Source of the DNA: Betaproteobacteria bacterium | GTDB lineage: Bacteria > Pseudomonadota > Gammaproteobacteria > Burkholderiales > Burkholderiaceae_A | NCBI GenBank assembly: GCA_016868305.1 | Contig: VGHK01000019.1 | Span: forward strand, 1 to 42,683 | Length of the DNA stretch: 42,683 nucleotides | Reading direction: 5' to 3' | Shown: piece by piece, positions 1 to 10,258 of the stretch | Numbering within the stretch: the first letter of the stretch is position 1 | How the letters are laid out: each line of letters starts with the position of its first letter | Position numbers and translations under genes: made by a program | Notes under the pieces: model-generated | What the model saw: only the letters and a program-made list of their open reading frames with translations | Told to the model about the DNA's origin: nothing | The model's database searches: none

Positions 1-523
1 GGCATGCGGCGGTGGCGACCCCAGCCTGGGGGTCGCTGGCGAGCTGCTGGGCAACGCCTGCAAGCAGCTGCGGTGGCATCAGGGGTTCATCCCCCTGCAG
101 GTTGACGATGATCTGGTCATCCGGTGCCCCAGCCTGGCGCGCAACCTCGGCGAGCCTATCTGTGCCGGTAGGATGATCCGGGGCGGTCAGCATCACTTCG
201 ATGTGCGGAGGTGTGGTGGCTGACGTAATGGTCGGCGCAGCCGTGGCTGGCAGAACTTCAGGCCCAGATGCTTGCGCGAAAGCAGGCGGGATCCCCAGCC
301 CGCCACCTTCTGCGGCGCGTCTTACGGTATCGAAAATCTCCTGGTCATCGGTGGCCACAATCACCCGACGCGCCCCGGACTGCACTGCCACCGAGGCTAC
401 CCAGAGCACCATGGGCCAGCCGCAAAGGTCTGCCAGGGGCTTGTCGGGAAGACGGCTGGACCCCCGTCGGGCCGGAATACAGACCCAGAAGTCAGCGACT
501 GCGCTAGGCGTCGGTGTTGACAT
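1..523 (-). CDS. kdsB: 3-deoxy-manno-octulosonate cytidylyltransferase (CMP-KDO synthetase), C-terminal part outside window
   Basis: Activates KDO with CTP in the cytoplasm for addition to lipid A. Reading leftward from the ATG at 523, the protein shows the nucleotidyltransferase start VCIPARRGSSRLPDKPL (residues 14-30), then WPMVLWVA, and RVIVATDD followed by QEIF. It later has DHPTGTDRLAEVA and IIVNLQGDEP, the hallmark KdsB motifs. About 174 codons are visible; the rest lies beyond base 1. The start lies inside the 3' end of the Trm112-like gene (20-bp overlap), so the two are probably translationally coupled in the lpxK-trm112-kdsB operon. An Ala/Pro/Thr-rich stretch (about residues 85-100) interrupts the usual sequence before the motif PHIEVMLT, another low-complexity insertion of the kind seen elsewhere in this window. 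Confidence 0.95.
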   Translation of the reverse strand, partial: MSTPTPSAVADFWVCIPARRGSSRLPDKPLADLCGWPMVLWVASVAVQSGARRVIVATDDQEIFDTVRRAAEGGGLGIPPAFAQASGPEVLPATAAPTITSATTPPHIEVMLTAPDHPTGTDRLAEVARQAGAPDDQIIVNLQGDEPLMPPQLLAGVAQQLASDPQAGVATAAC

Positions 524-701
524 TGGCCACGCCGATTTCAGGCACTGCTATGGCCTCTTCCTCAAGAAGGTGGGCGATACCATCGACCACCGGATAGCCC
601 AGGCGCTCGGCCGGGCAGAGCAGCATCTGTCTGCCGGGGGCCCACTGCAGGCTACCGTGGCAGCTGGGGCAGACGAGAATCTCAAGCAGTTTGCCGTCCA
701 T
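504..701 (-). CDS. Trm112-family small zinc-ribbon-like protein
   Basis: A 65-residue protein starting MDGKLLEILVCPSCHGSL, the signature of the bacterial Trm112-like family (YcaR type), normally 60-70 residues and located between lpxK and kdsB. Visible cysteines are the CPSC pair near residues 11-14 and one at about 29 (LLCP). The family motif PVVDGIAHLL follows. Homologues of eukaryotic Trm112 activate methyltransferases; the role of the bacterial protein is not established. The start at 701 is chosen for family alignment; a longer upstream reading to 875 would run over lpxK. It overlaps the end of lpxK by 20 bp and kdsB by 20 bp, a tightly packed three-gene operon. Confidence 0.9.
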   Translation of the reverse strand: MDGKLLEILVCPSCHGSLQWAPGRQMLLCPAERLGYPVVDGIAHLLEEEAIAVPEIGVANVNTDA

Positions 702-2007
702 GGGCGGTGTTCCTTTTCGTAGTCTGATGCGTGGCGAGCTCGGCAATCCAGGGCTCTGGCAGCGGGGCATTAAGCTGCTGGGCCCACCAGTGCCTGCCAA
801 AGCCTGCCAACAGACTGCCAAGGTCTCCTGCGGGCGAGTCGCGCGAGAGGCAGGCGCTGCGAGTCTCCCAGGCAAACTTTACCGCATCTTTTTCGGTCAT
901 CACCAGCGTGGGGGGATCGGTCTGCGCATGGCCCATTTTCCAGCGGAGAACGGCTGGCAGGATCTCTTTGGCATGGTCTGGCAGGGTGATGGTATCCAGA
1001 AGGCTGAGCCCTTGGCTGCATAGTTGCTCGAAAAAAAGGTCTGGCTGGGCGATGCCAGCGATGGCCAGATAGGGGCCTGGGGGAGGCCGGTCTCGTACCT
1101 CGGGCTGCGGCGGCCAGTCGCCCCAGGCAAACCCAAGCCAGTCGCCGGGATCTCGTCTGCGGGCGATGCGTTGGGGTGGGTCAGCCGCAAACGGCTGGAA
1201 AATTGGCTCTAGGTCTTGCGCTTCCGGGGCAATGATGGCCTGGGGTTTATGCGCCGCTTCAGGGGGCCATGGCCCCCGAAGCGGGCCATCCGGCAACACC
1301 CGGCCATTGCCATGGCCACGGGAGTCGAGCACCAGCAGTCGAAGGTCGGGGCATAGGCTTGTCTGTGACAGACCATCGTCCAGAATCCAGAGATCGGTCT
1401 GCGGATGCTGCCTGAGCAGTTCCTCAGCCGCCTGCAGCCGGTTGGCTCCGATGCCAACCGGACAGCCCGACCGCCAGGCCATGAGCCAGGCCTCGTCGCC
1501 CACGTCTGCCGGGTCGGCCTCCGACAGGTCTGCACTTGTAAGCACCCGCACTCCAGAAAGAGCTTTTCCGCTGGACTGCCCAAGACTGGCTGGCAGGATT
1601 CCGGAACCAAGCCGGTAGCCGCGGGTAAGGATGGCAGGAGACCGCCCGTGGGCGCGTAACGCCTGGGCAAGCGCGATACAGATGGGCGTTTTTCCGGCGC
1701 CACCCGGGATCCAGTTTCCCACTGCGATGGCGATTCCTGAGGGTGCCCTCGGTGCGGCGCACTGTTTCTTGCCGCGCCGCCTGGCCTCCCAGCGGGTAAG
1801 CCGGGCGGCCAAGGGCAGCAGGGGCTCGGCGAGCCACCAGAGTAGTCTGCTGAGGTTTTTTGCTCTTCGCTGCCGAATGGATAGCAGCCGGCTGACCGGT
1901 CTGCCGAAGTCGTCCTTCCATGGGTTAGGATGGAGCGGTCCAAACCATCTCTCCCAGAGGCGGCTGGCCAGCTGCCGTGCAACAAACGCGGTCACCGACG
2001 GCAGCAT
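682..2007 (-). CDS. lpxK: Tetraacyldisaccharide 4'-kinase
   Basis: Phosphorylates the 4' position of the lipid A disaccharide at the inner membrane. A P-loop of the LpxK type, GNWIPGGAGKTP, lies near residues 97-108. ILDDGLSQ and the following DSRGHGNG...LPDGPLRGP correspond to the family's DDGLQ and GNG-LLPAGPLREP segments. The hydrophobic N-terminus fits the membrane-associated family. At about 441 residues it is roughly 100 longer than the common 330-350, partly through a longer N-terminal region and insertions. The start at 2007 (MLPSVTAFV) is preferred; an in-frame ATG at 2058 would add 17 residues. It heads the lpxK-trm112-kdsB operon. The exbB/exbD genes often found upstream in Burkholderiales are absent; xseA lies there instead, divergently. 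Confidence 0.93.
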   Translation of the reverse strand: MLPSVTAFVARQLASRLWERWFGPLHPNPWKDDFGRPVSRLLSIRQRRAKNLSRLLWWLAEPLLPLAARLTRWEARRRGKKQCAAPRAPSGIAIAVGNWIPGGAGKTPICIALAQALRAHGRSPAILTRGYRLGSGILPASLGQSSGKALSGVRVLTSADLSEADPADVGDEAWLMAWRSGCPVGIGANRLQAAEELLRQHPQTDLWILDDGLSQTSLCPDLRLLVLDSRGHGNGRVLPDGPLRGPWPPEAAHKPQAIIAPEAQDLEPIFQPFAADPPQRIARRRDPGDWLGFAWGDWPPQPEVRDRPPPGPYLAIAGIAQPDLFFEQLCSQGLSLLDTITLPDHAKEILPAVLRWKMGHAQTDPPTLVMTEKDAVKFAWETRSACLSRDSPAGDLGSLLAGFGRHWWAQQLNAPLPEPWIAELATHQTTKRNTAHGRQTA

Positions 2008-2297
2008 GAAAAGCCTGTGGATAACTCTGTGGAGAGTTCTGGCGTGCGCCTGATGCAAGCGCCCGGGCGGCTGCGCGCCCGACTTGCAAAAGGGTGCCGA
2101 ACTGCGGTAGACGGCTGCCGGACTTTCACTGTAATTTTTTTAATCATTAAAAATCAATAATTTATGTATCATTATGCGGATATCCAGCGGACGGCGGCAG
2201 TCAAGGCCCCGTCGTCTCGCCAATTTCCTACTGAAACCCCCGGTATAACGGGCGCTGTGGAGAAGTCATCACATTCTAGCCCTGCAGGCAAGCCATT
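2008..2297. promoter_or_regulatory. Divergent intergenic region between lpxK and xseA
   Basis: No convincing gene is seen in these 290 bp. A strongly AT-rich island at about 2125-2175 (long T and A runs, then ATTTATGTATCATTATG) contrasts with GC-rich flanks and is the likely site of one or both divergent promoters. I cannot define exact -35/-10 boxes with confidence. Confidence 0.4.
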
Positions 2298-3527
2298 TTG
2301 ACCGACCAAGACCTGCCGCTATTGAGTGTTTCCGGGCTAAATCGCCTGGTCGCCCAGGCGATTACTCAGAAATTTCCCCTGGTGCGGCTCAATGCCGAGC
2401 TATCTCAGGTGGTGCAGGCCGCCAGTGGGCACTGGTACTTTACCGTGAAGGATACGCAGGCAAGCCTTCGCGCGGTGATGTTTCGCAAGGAGGCGGCTCA
2501 GTTGGCATTTCGGCCCGCTGAGGGTATGCAGGTTTCGCTGCGTGTAGCGCCGGGCCTGTATGAGCCGAAGGGCGAGTTTCAATGCCGCATTCTGGCTATG
2601 GCCCAAGAGGGGCAGGGGTCTTTGTTTGAACGGTTTCAGCGGCTGAAGAGCCTTCTTGCTGCCGAAGGGCTTTTTGACCCAGCCCGCAAGAAGCCTTTTC
2701 CGCAGCGGGTGAGGCGCATAGGGCTGATCACCTCGCTGGGGGCCGCGGCCTTTCGCGATATTTTGGTGACACTGGGCCGGCACGCGCCCCGAATACCCGT
2801 GACCGTGTTCCCGTCTCTGGTACAAGGGGCAGATGCCCCGGCTGCCCTTCTCAGTGCCCTAGGGCGGGCGGCCAATGCCCCGATTGACCTTCTGGTGCTG
2901 GCCCGTGGGGGAGGCAGTCTCGAAGACCTCTGGGCCTTTAACGACGAGCGCCTGGTAAGGGCGCTGGCTGGCTTTCCAGTCTACACCGTCTCCGGGGTTG
3001 GCCACGAGACAGACTTCAGCCTCTCAGACCTTGTCGCAGATCACCGTGCGGCCACCCCAACGGCTGCGGCCCTATGGGCAAGCCAGCGCGAGCAGGAGGC
3101 CTGGCAGTGGCTTGGGGAGACTCTCCATCGGCAGTCCCGGGCCATGCAGCGGCGGCTGGCTGTAGCGCAGCAGCAGCTCGATCGGGCGGGGCTATCCTTG
3201 CCCAACCCAAGGGCAAGGCTGGCCCTTCAGAAAATGCGTTGGAGTCGTATGGCGGGACTCTTCATGACCCTGGGAAAAAACCGTATCCAGAGCGAACGCA
3301 GCCGCCTTGAGGTTCTCGGAGGGCGGCTTGCAGCGCTTGATCCCATGGCCGTGCTTAGCCGTGGCTATGCCCTGGTGCTTGACGACCAGGCGGGGCCGGT
3401 GAGCTCCGTTCAGGGCCTGACGGTGGGCCAGCCGGTGGCTTTGGCCTTCGGCGATGGAAAAGCCCGCGCGTCGATTACGGAAATCAGTCAGGCTGAGGGC
3501 AAACCCGATAAGCCATCGCGCCCATAG
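2298..3527 (+). CDS. xseA: Exodeoxyribonuclease VII large subunit
   Basis: Catalytic large subunit of the ssDNA-specific exonuclease VII, which works with XseB (not in this window). The 409-residue protein begins with the OB-fold ssDNA-binding region (SVSGLNRLVAQAI, then ELSQ and GHWYFTVKD, residues 10-60). The catalytic domain follows: RIGLITSLGAAAFRDIL, LARGGGSLEDLWAFNDE, VVSGVGHETDFSLSD-type residues (here YTVSGVGHETDF) and DHRAATPTAAA. The C-terminus has SRGYALV. Length is near the family's 400-460. The start is a TTG at 2298 with only a weak ribosome site. It is followed by sodB, a pairing common in Alcaligenaceae. Confidence 0.95.
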   Translation: MTDQDLPLLSVSGLNRLVAQAITQKFPLVRLNAELSQVVQAASGHWYFTVKDTQASLRAVMFRKEAAQLAFRPAEGMQVSLRVAPGLYEPKGEFQCRILAMAQEGQGSLFERFQRLKSLLAAEGLFDPARKKPFPQRVRRIGLITSLGAAAFRDILVTLGRHAPRIPVTVFPSLVQGADAPAALLSALGRAANAPIDLLVLARGGGSLEDLWAFNDERLVRALAGFPVYTVSGVGHETDFSLSDLVADHRAATPTAAALWASQREQEAWQWLGETLHRQSRAMQRRLAVAQQQLDRAGLSLPNPRARLALQKMRWSRMAGLFMTLGKNRIQSERSRLEVLGGRLAALDPMAVLSRGYALVLDDQAGPVSSVQGLTVGQPVALAFGDGKARASITEISQAEGKPDKPSRP

Positions 3528-3564
3528 CGCGCCCGTTGCGTCGATAATGTCAAATTATCTCTCT

Positions 3565-3592
3565 ACGAACTGTGGCCTGCGGGTCAGTTCGT
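3565..3592 (+). promoter_or_regulatory. Inverted repeat in the sodB leader
   Basis: ACGAACTG and CAGTTCGT (8-bp arms, 12-base interior) lie 33-60 bp before the sodB start. They could form a leader hairpin or an operator. No T-run follows, so a terminator for xseA is less likely. Function is unknown. Confidence 0.35.
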
Positions 3593-3625
3593 GGCCCCAT
3601 TTCTCAACCCTTCGGAGATTCCAGT

Positions 3626-4204
3626 ATGGAACATGCTCTTCCTGCTTTGCCCTATGCCATGGACGCTCTGGCGCCCCATATTTCCAAAGAGACCCTGGAG
3701 TACCACTACGGCAAGCATCACCAGGCCTATGTGACAAACCTAAATAACCTAATTAAGGGTACTGAGTTCGAGTCTGCCGGGCTTGAGGATATTGTGCGCA
3801 AGTCCTCGGGCGGCGTTTTTAATAATGCTGCGCAGGTCTGGAACCACACTTTTTATTGGCACTGCCTCTCGCCCAAAGGCGGTGGCGCGCCCTCCGGTGC
3901 ACTGGCCCAGGCAATTGCGGCCAAATGGGGCAGTTTTGATGGCTTTAAAGAGGCCTTTACCAAAAGCGCCATCGGTAACTTTGGCTCAGGCTGGACCTGG
4001 CTGGTGAAGAAAGCCGATGGCAGCCTGGACATTGTCAACACAAGTAACGCGGCAACCCCGCTTACTACGAGTGATAAGCCCCTTATGACCTGTGATGTCT
4101 GGGAGCATGCCTACTATGTGGACTACCGCAACCGTCGCCCCGACTACCTTGGCGCCTTCTGGTCGCTGGTGAACTGGGACTTTGTTGCCACGCAGGCCGC
4201 CTAA
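3626..4204 (+). CDS. sodB: Iron superoxide dismutase
   Basis: Converts superoxide to peroxide and oxygen in the cytoplasm. The 192-residue protein has the Fe/Mn-SOD N-terminus [19 protein letters not shown], metal ligand regions [12 protein letters not shown] and [12 protein letters not shown], and the C-terminal [15 protein letters not shown] with metal-binding Asp and His. FGSGWTWLV precedes it. The AAQVWNH context favours Fe-SOD (SodB) over Mn-SOD. The start at 3626 follows a GGAG at 3615 and matches the family; upstream in-frame codons are not used by homologues. It faces the DUF192 gene convergently with a 27-bp gap. Confidence 0.96.
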   Translation: MEHALPALPYAMDALAPHISKETLEYHYGKHHQAYVTNLNNLIKGTEFESAGLEDIVRKSSGGVFNNAAQVWNHTFYWHCLSPKGGGAPSGALAQAIAAKWGSFDGFKEAFTKSAIGNFGSGWTWLVKKADGSLDIVNTSNAATPLTTSDKPLMTCDVWEHAYYVDYRNRRPDYLGAFWSLVNWDFVATQAA

Positions 4205-4231
4205 AAGGCCAAGCTGCACGTCGGCGCCGGG

Positions 4232-4768
4232 CTAGCGTCGGTCGGGAATACCGCGTACCCGGTCTCCCGGCCCGACCCCGTTTCTGGCGAACCATCCCTG
4301 GCGGGTCTCGACTGCGTAGCGAGCGGGCCGCGTGGCGCAGTGTGCGGTGTCTGAAAAGGGCGTCATATCGGCGAGGTTGATAATCTTTCCTGAGGCGTCA
4401 ATGAAGGCCACCGAAAGGGGCAAAGGGGTGTTTCGCATCCACATGCAGTGACGCTCGGCCTGGTCAAAGATAAAGAGCATCCCCTGGTCCGGCCCGAGAT
4501 CGGTCCGGTACATAAGGCCGCGGGACCGCAGCTCTGGGGTGTCCGCAAGCTCCGCAGCCAGTCGTCTTCCCGCCAGTGTGAGCTCTACTACCCCCTGGCT
4601 GGGACTGGGGCCGCTTGTGCTGGCGTGCGCCTGGTTTAGGCTCCAGACCGTCTGTCCAAGGGCCTGGCGACCTATCGTTATGATCAGCCATAGGGCGAGA
4701 AAGGCTACCGCAAGACGAAGCATGAGGTGTCGTCTGCCCGGCCGAACCCGTAACATCATATTCTCCAT
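4232..4768 (-). CDS. DUF192 family membrane-anchored/secreted protein
   Basis: A 178-residue protein with a basic N-terminus and one hydrophobic segment (LRLAVAFLALWLIITIG, about residues 17-33), a signal peptide or anchor. The DUF192 domain follows: VELTLAGRRLAAELADT, RSRGLMYRTDL, GMLFIFDQ, HCMWMRNT, LSVAFID and the C-terminal RYAVETRQGWF. The family is widespread and of unknown function; the domain is normally exported. A downstream ATG at 4759 is also possible as start. It commonly neighbours icd in Burkholderiales, as here. Confidence 0.88.
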   Translation of the reverse strand: MENMMLRVRPGRRHLMLRLAVAFLALWLIITIGRQALGQTVWSLNQAHASTSGPSPSQGVVELTLAGRRLAAELADTPELRSRGLMYRTDLGPDQGMLFIFDQAERHCMWMRNTPLPLSVAFIDASGKIINLADMTPFSDTAHCATRPARYAVETRQGWFARNGVGPGDRVRGIPDRR

Positions 4769-4795
4769 GAGGCGCGAGCATACCGCGCAATAAAA

Positions 4796-4826
4796 AAAGC
4801 GGGCCCCGTAAAAACAGGCCCGCTTT
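4796..4826 (-). terminator. Rho-independent terminator of the small secreted peptide gene
   Basis: Perfect 10-bp arms AAAGCGGGCC (4796-4805) and GGCCCGCTTT (4817-4826) enclose an 11-base loop. Read on the minus strand, the stem is followed by a run of seven T residues. It lies 27 bp downstream of the minus-strand peptide gene and just upstream of the DUF192 gene, separating their transcripts. Confidence 0.85.
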
Positions 4827-4852
4827 GGCAGATAAGCGAAAGAATACTGAAA

Positions 4853-4999
4853 TTACTTTTTCTTGCAGTCTGCGTGGTCTTTGTTTTTCGCGTCTTTGCA
4901 GTCAACCGCAGGCTTTTGCGCGGGGTTGGCAGGCGCGGTTTGAGCGATGGTCACAGCGCTGAAAAGGCCAAGCGTTACAGCAGCGATCAGAGTTTTCAT
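4853..4999 (-). CDS. Small secreted Lys/Asp-rich peptide, unknown function
   Basis: A 48-residue product: MKTLIAAVTLGLFSAVTIAQ is a clear Sec signal peptide, and cleavage is likely near AQTAPA. The remaining two dozen residues (NPAQKPAVDCKDAKNKDHAD, then CKKK) are highly charged with two cysteines eight residues apart. The start at 4999 has a good ribosome site (AGGAACG); an in-frame ATG at 5053 would spoil the signal peptide. It has its own terminator at 4796-4826, which supports a real gene. I do not recognise a family. Short DCKDAKNKD-type periplasmic peptides occur in many Burkholderiales annotations as hypothetical proteins. Confidence 0.75.
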   Translation of the reverse strand: MKTLIAAVTLGLFSAVTIAQTAPANPAQKPAVDCKDAKNKDHADCKKK

Positions 5000-5254
5000 A
5001 CGTTCCTCGTAGTAGTAGAAGTAAATACGGCCGATAAAGCGCCGCAGTCGCACTATAGGCCGTTCTTTTTCGCTTTTGTGGCTCTAATTGTTTGAATATT
5101 CAGGAAAAATTTATTTGTCGCCAGATTTATAAAAATTTTTCCTAAAATATAAAAAGCGCTGTACAGGCTCGGCAGCAGGCGGCTAGGGACGAGGGGCTGG
5201 CGTAAAATTACAAAAAAACAAGATTTTCCACCTTCCCTATGAGGAGACGTTCGC

Positions 5255-6508
<1,254 letters not shown>

Positions 6509-6568
6509 CTGCTTCTAGGCGCGGGCAAGGCCCCCAAGGCCTCGATAGACTGCAGCAAGCCGCAATAA

Positions 6569-6595
6569 AAAACCCCCGGGCAAGCCGGGGGTTTT
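6569..6595. terminator. Bidirectional terminator between icd and the cold-shock gene
   Basis: Perfect 11-bp arms AAAACCCCCGG (6569-6579) and CCGGGGGTTTT (6585-6595) with a 5-base loop. A-rich and T-rich flanks make it work on both strands. It separates the convergent icd (+) and cold-shock (-) genes. Confidence 0.9.
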
Positions 6596-6613
6596 AACTT
6601 GTTCGGTTCGGGT

Positions 6614-6820
6614 TTAGCCCTGGGGAACAATATTGGAAGCCTGCTTCCCTTTGGGACCTTGCACGATGTCGAACTGCACCTTCTGACCCTCTTTGAGCGA
6701 GCGGAACCCGCTGGTTTGAATGGCCGAGAAGTGCGCAAAGACATCTTCACCACCTTCGTCGGGAGTGATAAAGCCAAACCCTTTGGCGTCGTTGAACCAC
6801 TTGACAGTACCTGTAGACAT
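6614..6820 (-). CDS. cspA: Cold-shock domain protein
   Basis: A 68-residue single cold-shock domain binding ssDNA/RNA. It has the typical start [21 protein letters not shown], with RNP1 (KGFGFI) and RNP2 (DVFAHFSAI). The C-terminus [19 protein letters not shown] is standard. The start at 6820 matches the family and follows an AGGAAAAG ribosome site; an in-frame ATG ten codons upstream is unlikely. The 200-bp region before clpS leaves room for a long structured leader. Which paralogue (cspA, cspD or cspE) this is cannot be decided, though position beside clpS-clpA is the place where cspD usually lies. Confidence 0.93.
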   Translation of the reverse strand: MSTGTVKWFNDAKGFGFITPDEGGEDVFAHFSAIQTSGFRSLKEGQKVQFDIVQGPKGKQASNIVPQG

Positions 6821-6996
6821 AAAACTTTTCCTACCTTCACAAAAAAACACTAACTACTAAAACCGCACGTCAAGAAGGCCAAAGAACTGTACTGAACCCC
6901 GTGCAACAGGTGCAACGGTCTTCGCGCACCACGCGCCAGACCTTTTGGGCATGCGAGCCGCAAAACTACCCTTCAATATAGGGCATGACTGAGGTT

Positions 6997-7024
6997 TTGT
7001 CCAACGCATTTATCCCCGTAAAAT
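6997..7024 (+). promoter_or_regulatory. Predicted clpS promoter immediately before the start codon
   Basis: TTGTCC at 6997-7002 and TAAAAT at 7019-7024 are separated by 16 bp and resemble a sigma-70 promoter. A start of transcription about 7 bases later would fall on the clpS ATG at 7031, and no ribosome site is visible before that ATG. Confidence 0.4.
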
Positions 7025-7030
7025 CAATTT

Positions 7031-7378
7031 ATGTCTGACAAGACGCCATCCCTGTCCCCCAGAGCCCCCGCCTCTCCGCAGCAGACCGACCTGCCGGTGC
7101 TAGAACGCCAACCGGCAAAAGTCAAGCCGCCGCCCCTCTACACGGTGTTTTTGTTGAATGATGACTACACCCCGATGGAATTTGTGGTCATCGTTCTGCA
7201 AAAATTCTTTCTTATGGATAGAGATCGGGCTACGCTGGTGATGCTAAAGGTGCATCGTGAAGGACGGGGCGCCTGTGGCCAGTACCCCAAAGAGGTCGCC
7301 GAGACCAAGGTAGAACAGGTCAACGGCTTTTCGCGGATGCACCAGCATCCGCTGCAGTGCACGATGGAGGAAGCATGA
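7031..7378 (+). CDS. clpS: ATP-dependent Clp protease adaptor ClpS
   Basis: Delivers N-end-rule substrates to ClpAP. The 115-residue protein has a disordered Pro-rich N-terminal 35 residues, then the folded domain: [17 protein letters not shown] (the substrate-pocket motif [10 protein letters not shown]), [19 protein letters not shown] and the C-terminal [14 protein letters not shown]. It ends in an ATGA overlap with clpA, the canonical operon arrangement. No Shine-Dalgarno is visible upstream of the ATG (see findings). Confidence 0.96.
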   Translation: MSDKTPSLSPRAPASPQQTDLPVLERQPAKVKPPPLYTVFLLNDDYTPMEFVVIVLQKFFLMDRDRATLVMLKVHREGRGACGQYPKEVAETKVEQVNGFSRMHQHPLQCTMEEA

Positions 7379-9786
7379 TTTCTCAGGAGCTCGAAGTCAG
7401 TCTGCATATGGCCTTTGTGGAGGCGCGGCAGCAGCGGCATGAATTTATTACGGTGGAGCATCTGCTCTTGGCGCTGCTCGACAATCCTTCGGCCTCCGAC
7501 ATCTTGAAAGCCTGCGCAGTGGATTTTGATGTGCTGAGAAAGAGCCTCACCGGGTTTATCTCTGAGAACACGCCGGTGATTCAGGGCTCTGAAGAGGTGG
7601 ACACCCAGCCTACGCTAGGCTTTCAGCGGGTCATTCAGCGGGCCATCATGCATGTGCAGTCAACCTCCAATGGCAAAAAAGAGGTTACCGGTGCCAATGT
7701 GCTGGTGGCCATCTTTGGCGAAAAAGACTCCCACGCCGTGTACTACCTGCACCAGCAGGGCGTTACCCGGCTCGATGTTGTCAACTACATCGCCCATGGC
7801 ATTACCAAGGCGCCGCCCGCGGCGAGTCAGCAGCCCGAGGAGCAGTCCGGCGAAGCCGAAGCCACCGCCTCTAGTTCGGCGGGCCAGGCGCCGAGCCAGC
7901 CTTCGCCCTTAGACCAGTTCACCCAGAACCTGAACAAGCTCGCCCAGAATGGCAAGATCGACCCCTTAATTGGGCGTGAGCAGGAGGTTGAGCGGGTCAT
8001 CCAGACCCTTTGTCGTCGCCGCAAGAACAACCCGCTGCTGGTCGGCGAGGCCGGAGTGGGCAAGACCGCCATTGCAGAAGGGCTTGCCTGGCGCATCACC
8101 GAGGCTAATGTGCCCGAGATTCTCGAAAAGGCAACGGTCTATTCGCTCGATATGGGAGCGCTTTTGGCCGGCACCAAGTACCGGGGCGACTTCGAGCAAC
8201 GGTTAAAGGCGGTGCTCAAGCAGCTTAAGGCCGACCCCCATGCCGTGCTTTTTATTGACGAGATTCATACCCTGATTGGTGCGGGCTCCGCCTCTGGCGG
8301 AACACTCGATGCCAGTAACCTGCTAAAGCCGGCGCTGTCCTCGGGTCAGTTGCGGTGTATTGGCGCCACCACCTACACCGAGTATCGGGGAATCTTCGAG
8401 AAAGACCATGCCCTGTCACGTCGTTTCCAGAAAATCGACGTTACAGAGCCCACGGTGGATCAGACGATTCAGATTCTCAAAGGGCTGAAGTCGCGGTTTG
8501 AGGAGCACCATGGTGTGCGCTACCAGGCGGGGGCGCTTACGGCTGCTGCTGAGCTTTCGGCGCGCTACATTAACGACCGGCATCTGCCCGACAAGGCCAT
8601 CGATGTCATCGACGAGGCTGGTGCCGCCCAGCGCATTCTTCCCAAGAGTAAGCAGAAACGCACGATTGGCAAGTCGGAGATCGAAGAGATTGTCTCCAAG
8701 ATTGCCCGCGTGCCGCCGCAGACGGTCAACACCGATGACCGGCAGATTCTTCTAAACCTCGACCGCAATCTCAAAAATGTGGTCTTCGGCCAGGATGCGG
8801 CCATTGAGGCCTTGGCCACCGCTATCAAGATGGCCCGGTCGGGGCTGGGTAAGCCTGAGAAGCCCATCGGCTCGTTTCTGTTTAGCGGCCCCACGGGGGT
8901 GGGTAAGACCGAAGTGGCCCGGCAGTTGGCCTTCTTGCTCGGTATCGACCTTGTGCGGTTCGATATGTCTGAGTACATGGAGCGCCATGCCGTCTCACGC
9001 CTGATTGGCGCCCCGCCGGGCTATGTGGGGTTTGACCAGGGCGGACTGCTGACCGAGGCCATTACCAAAAAGCCGCATTCGGTGTTGCTGCTCGATGAGA
9101 TCGAGAAGGCCCACCCGGAGATCTTCAATATTCTCCTTCAGGTAATGGACCATGGCACGCTCACCGACAACAACGGGCGCAAGGCCGATTTCCGAAATGT
9201 GATCATCATTATGACCACCAATGCCGGGGCGGAGATGCTCAACAAGCGCACTATTGGGTTTTCCAACAGCCGCGAGCAGGGCGACGAGATGCAGGAGATC
9301 AAGCGGCAGTTTACGCCGGAGTTTCGCAACCGGCTCGATGCCATTGTGTCATTCCGTGCGCTTGATGAAGAGATCATTCTGCGGGTGGTTGATAAGTTTC
9401 TCATCGAGCTTGAGAACCAATTGCAGGACAAAAAGGTCGAGGTCTCTTTTGATGACAGCCTGCGTAAGTTTCTTGCCAAAAAAGGCTTTGACCCTGCCAT
9501 GGGTGCAAGGCCCATGCAGCGCATCATCCAAGACAAGATTCGTAAGGCCTTGGCCGACGAGCTGCTGTTCGGCCGGCTGGTCAATGGCGGCCGGGTGGAT
9601 ATTGGCCTTGCCGAAGACGGTGAGTCTGTAGACCTGCGATTTGAGTCTGAGAGCCTTTTGGAGCCGCCTGTTCCTCCAGCGCTCGGATCGGCAAGGCCTG
9701 GGGCTGCCATAACTGCGGGCCCGAAACCGGCAGGCGGCAAGGGCTCTCGCAGGGCAAAAGAGCCGGCGGAAGAGGCATCTAACTAG
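7375..9786 (+). CDS. clpA: ATP-dependent Clp protease ATP-binding subunit ClpA
   Basis: AAA+ unfoldase that feeds substrates to ClpP. The 803-residue protein starts [17 protein letters not shown] (the Clp N domain), then a Ser/Pro/Gln-rich linker near residues 145-175. The first AAA+ module has Walker [10 protein letters not shown] and Walker [11 protein letters not shown]. The second has GPTGVGKTE and [19 protein letters not shown] and the missing coiled-coil M domain distinguish it from ClpB. The C-terminus after about residue 755 is a Pro/Gly/Lys-rich tail. The start is ATG 7375, overlapping the clpS stop (ATGA), with AGGAAG just upstream. Confidence 0.97.
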   Translation: MISQELEVSLHMAFVEARQQRHEFITVEHLLLALLDNPSASDILKACAVDFDVLRKSLTGFISENTPVIQGSEEVDTQPTLGFQRVIQRAIMHVQSTSNGKKEVTGANVLVAIFGEKDSHAVYYLHQQGVTRLDVVNYIAHGITKAPPAASQQPEEQSGEAEATASSSAGQAPSQPSPLDQFTQNLNKLAQNGKIDPLIGREQEVERVIQTLCRRRKNNPLLVGEAGVGKTAIAEGLAWRITEANVPEILEKATVYSLDMGALLAGTKYRGDFEQRLKAVLKQLKADPHAVLFIDEIHTLIGAGSASGGTLDASNLLKPALSSGQLRCIGATTYTEYRGIFEKDHALSRRFQKIDVTEPTVDQTIQILKGLKSRFEEHHGVRYQAGALTAAAELSARYINDRHLPDKAIDVIDEAGAAQRILPKSKQKRTIGKSEIEEIVSKIARVPPQTVNTDDRQILLNLDRNLKNVVFGQDAAIEALATAIKMARSGLGKPEKPIGSFLFSGPTGVGKTEVARQLAFLLGIDLVRFDMSEYMERHAVSRLIGAPPGYVGFDQGGLLTEAITKKPHSVLLLDEIEKAHPEIFNILLQVMDHGTLTDNNGRKADFRNVIIIMTTNAGAEMLNKRTIGFSNSREQGDEMQEIKRQFTPEFRNRLDAIVSFRALDEEIILRVVDKFLIELENQLQDKKVEVSFDDSLRKFLAKKGFDPAMGARPMQRIIQDKIRKALADELLFGRLVNGGRVDIGLAEDGESVDLRFESESLLEPPVPPALGSARPGAAITAGPKPAGGKGSRRAKEPAEEASN

Positions 9787-9917
9787 CAGTGGCGGTACAG
9801 CATGCGGCGACTTGCATAAATGCCCTAACTGACTGACACTTGTCCAATGCGGATCGGTTTGTCTTTTCCGCCATAACAAGTTTTAGGCTGTTGTTCATCA
9901 AAAGAAAAGGAGACCCC

Positions 9918-10229
9918 ATGCGAAAGATCGCGTCCATTTTGATTTTGCCAGCGGTGCTGCTAGCTGCCCAGTCGGCGTATGCCAATAATCCGCTTGCGGG
10001 CCGCTACCTGGCGGCCAACTGTGCAAACTGTCACGGCACTAATGGCCAGAGCGTGGGGGGCATGGAGTCGCTTGCCGGCTACGATAGGGGCCGCTTTGTG
10101 CAGACCATGAAGGCATTTCAGTCTGGAGAGAGACCTGCCACCCTTATGCACCAGATCGCCAAGGGCTACACCGACGAACAGATAAATCTCATGGCCGATT
10201 TTTTCGCGGTCCAGAAAAAAGCGCGGTAA
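9918..10229 (+). CDS. Class I cytochrome c, probable sulfide dehydrogenase heme subunit
   Basis: A 103-residue periplasmic monoheme cytochrome. The signal peptide is MRKIASILILPAVLLAAQSA, ending in YANN. The heme site is CANCH at residues 35-39, and a probable axial Met is M77 in LMHQIAKGYTDEQ. GGMESLAGY is typical of the c-553/c4-type cytochrome subunits of flavocytochrome c. The start at 9918 has a strong AAGGAG site. It lies 29 bp upstream of the flavoprotein subunit gene, so the two almost certainly form FccAB (SoxEF), passing sulfide electrons to the respiratory chain. It is shorter than diheme FccA of Allochromatium, so this is the monoheme type. Confidence 0.88.
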   Translation: MRKIASILILPAVLLAAQSAYANNPLAGRYLAANCANCHGTNGQSVGGMESLAGYDRGRFVQTMKAFQSGERPATLMHQIAKGYTDEQINLMADFFAVQKKAR

Positions 10230-10258
10230 GACGGGCATTTATTTAGGGAGAAAAGAAT

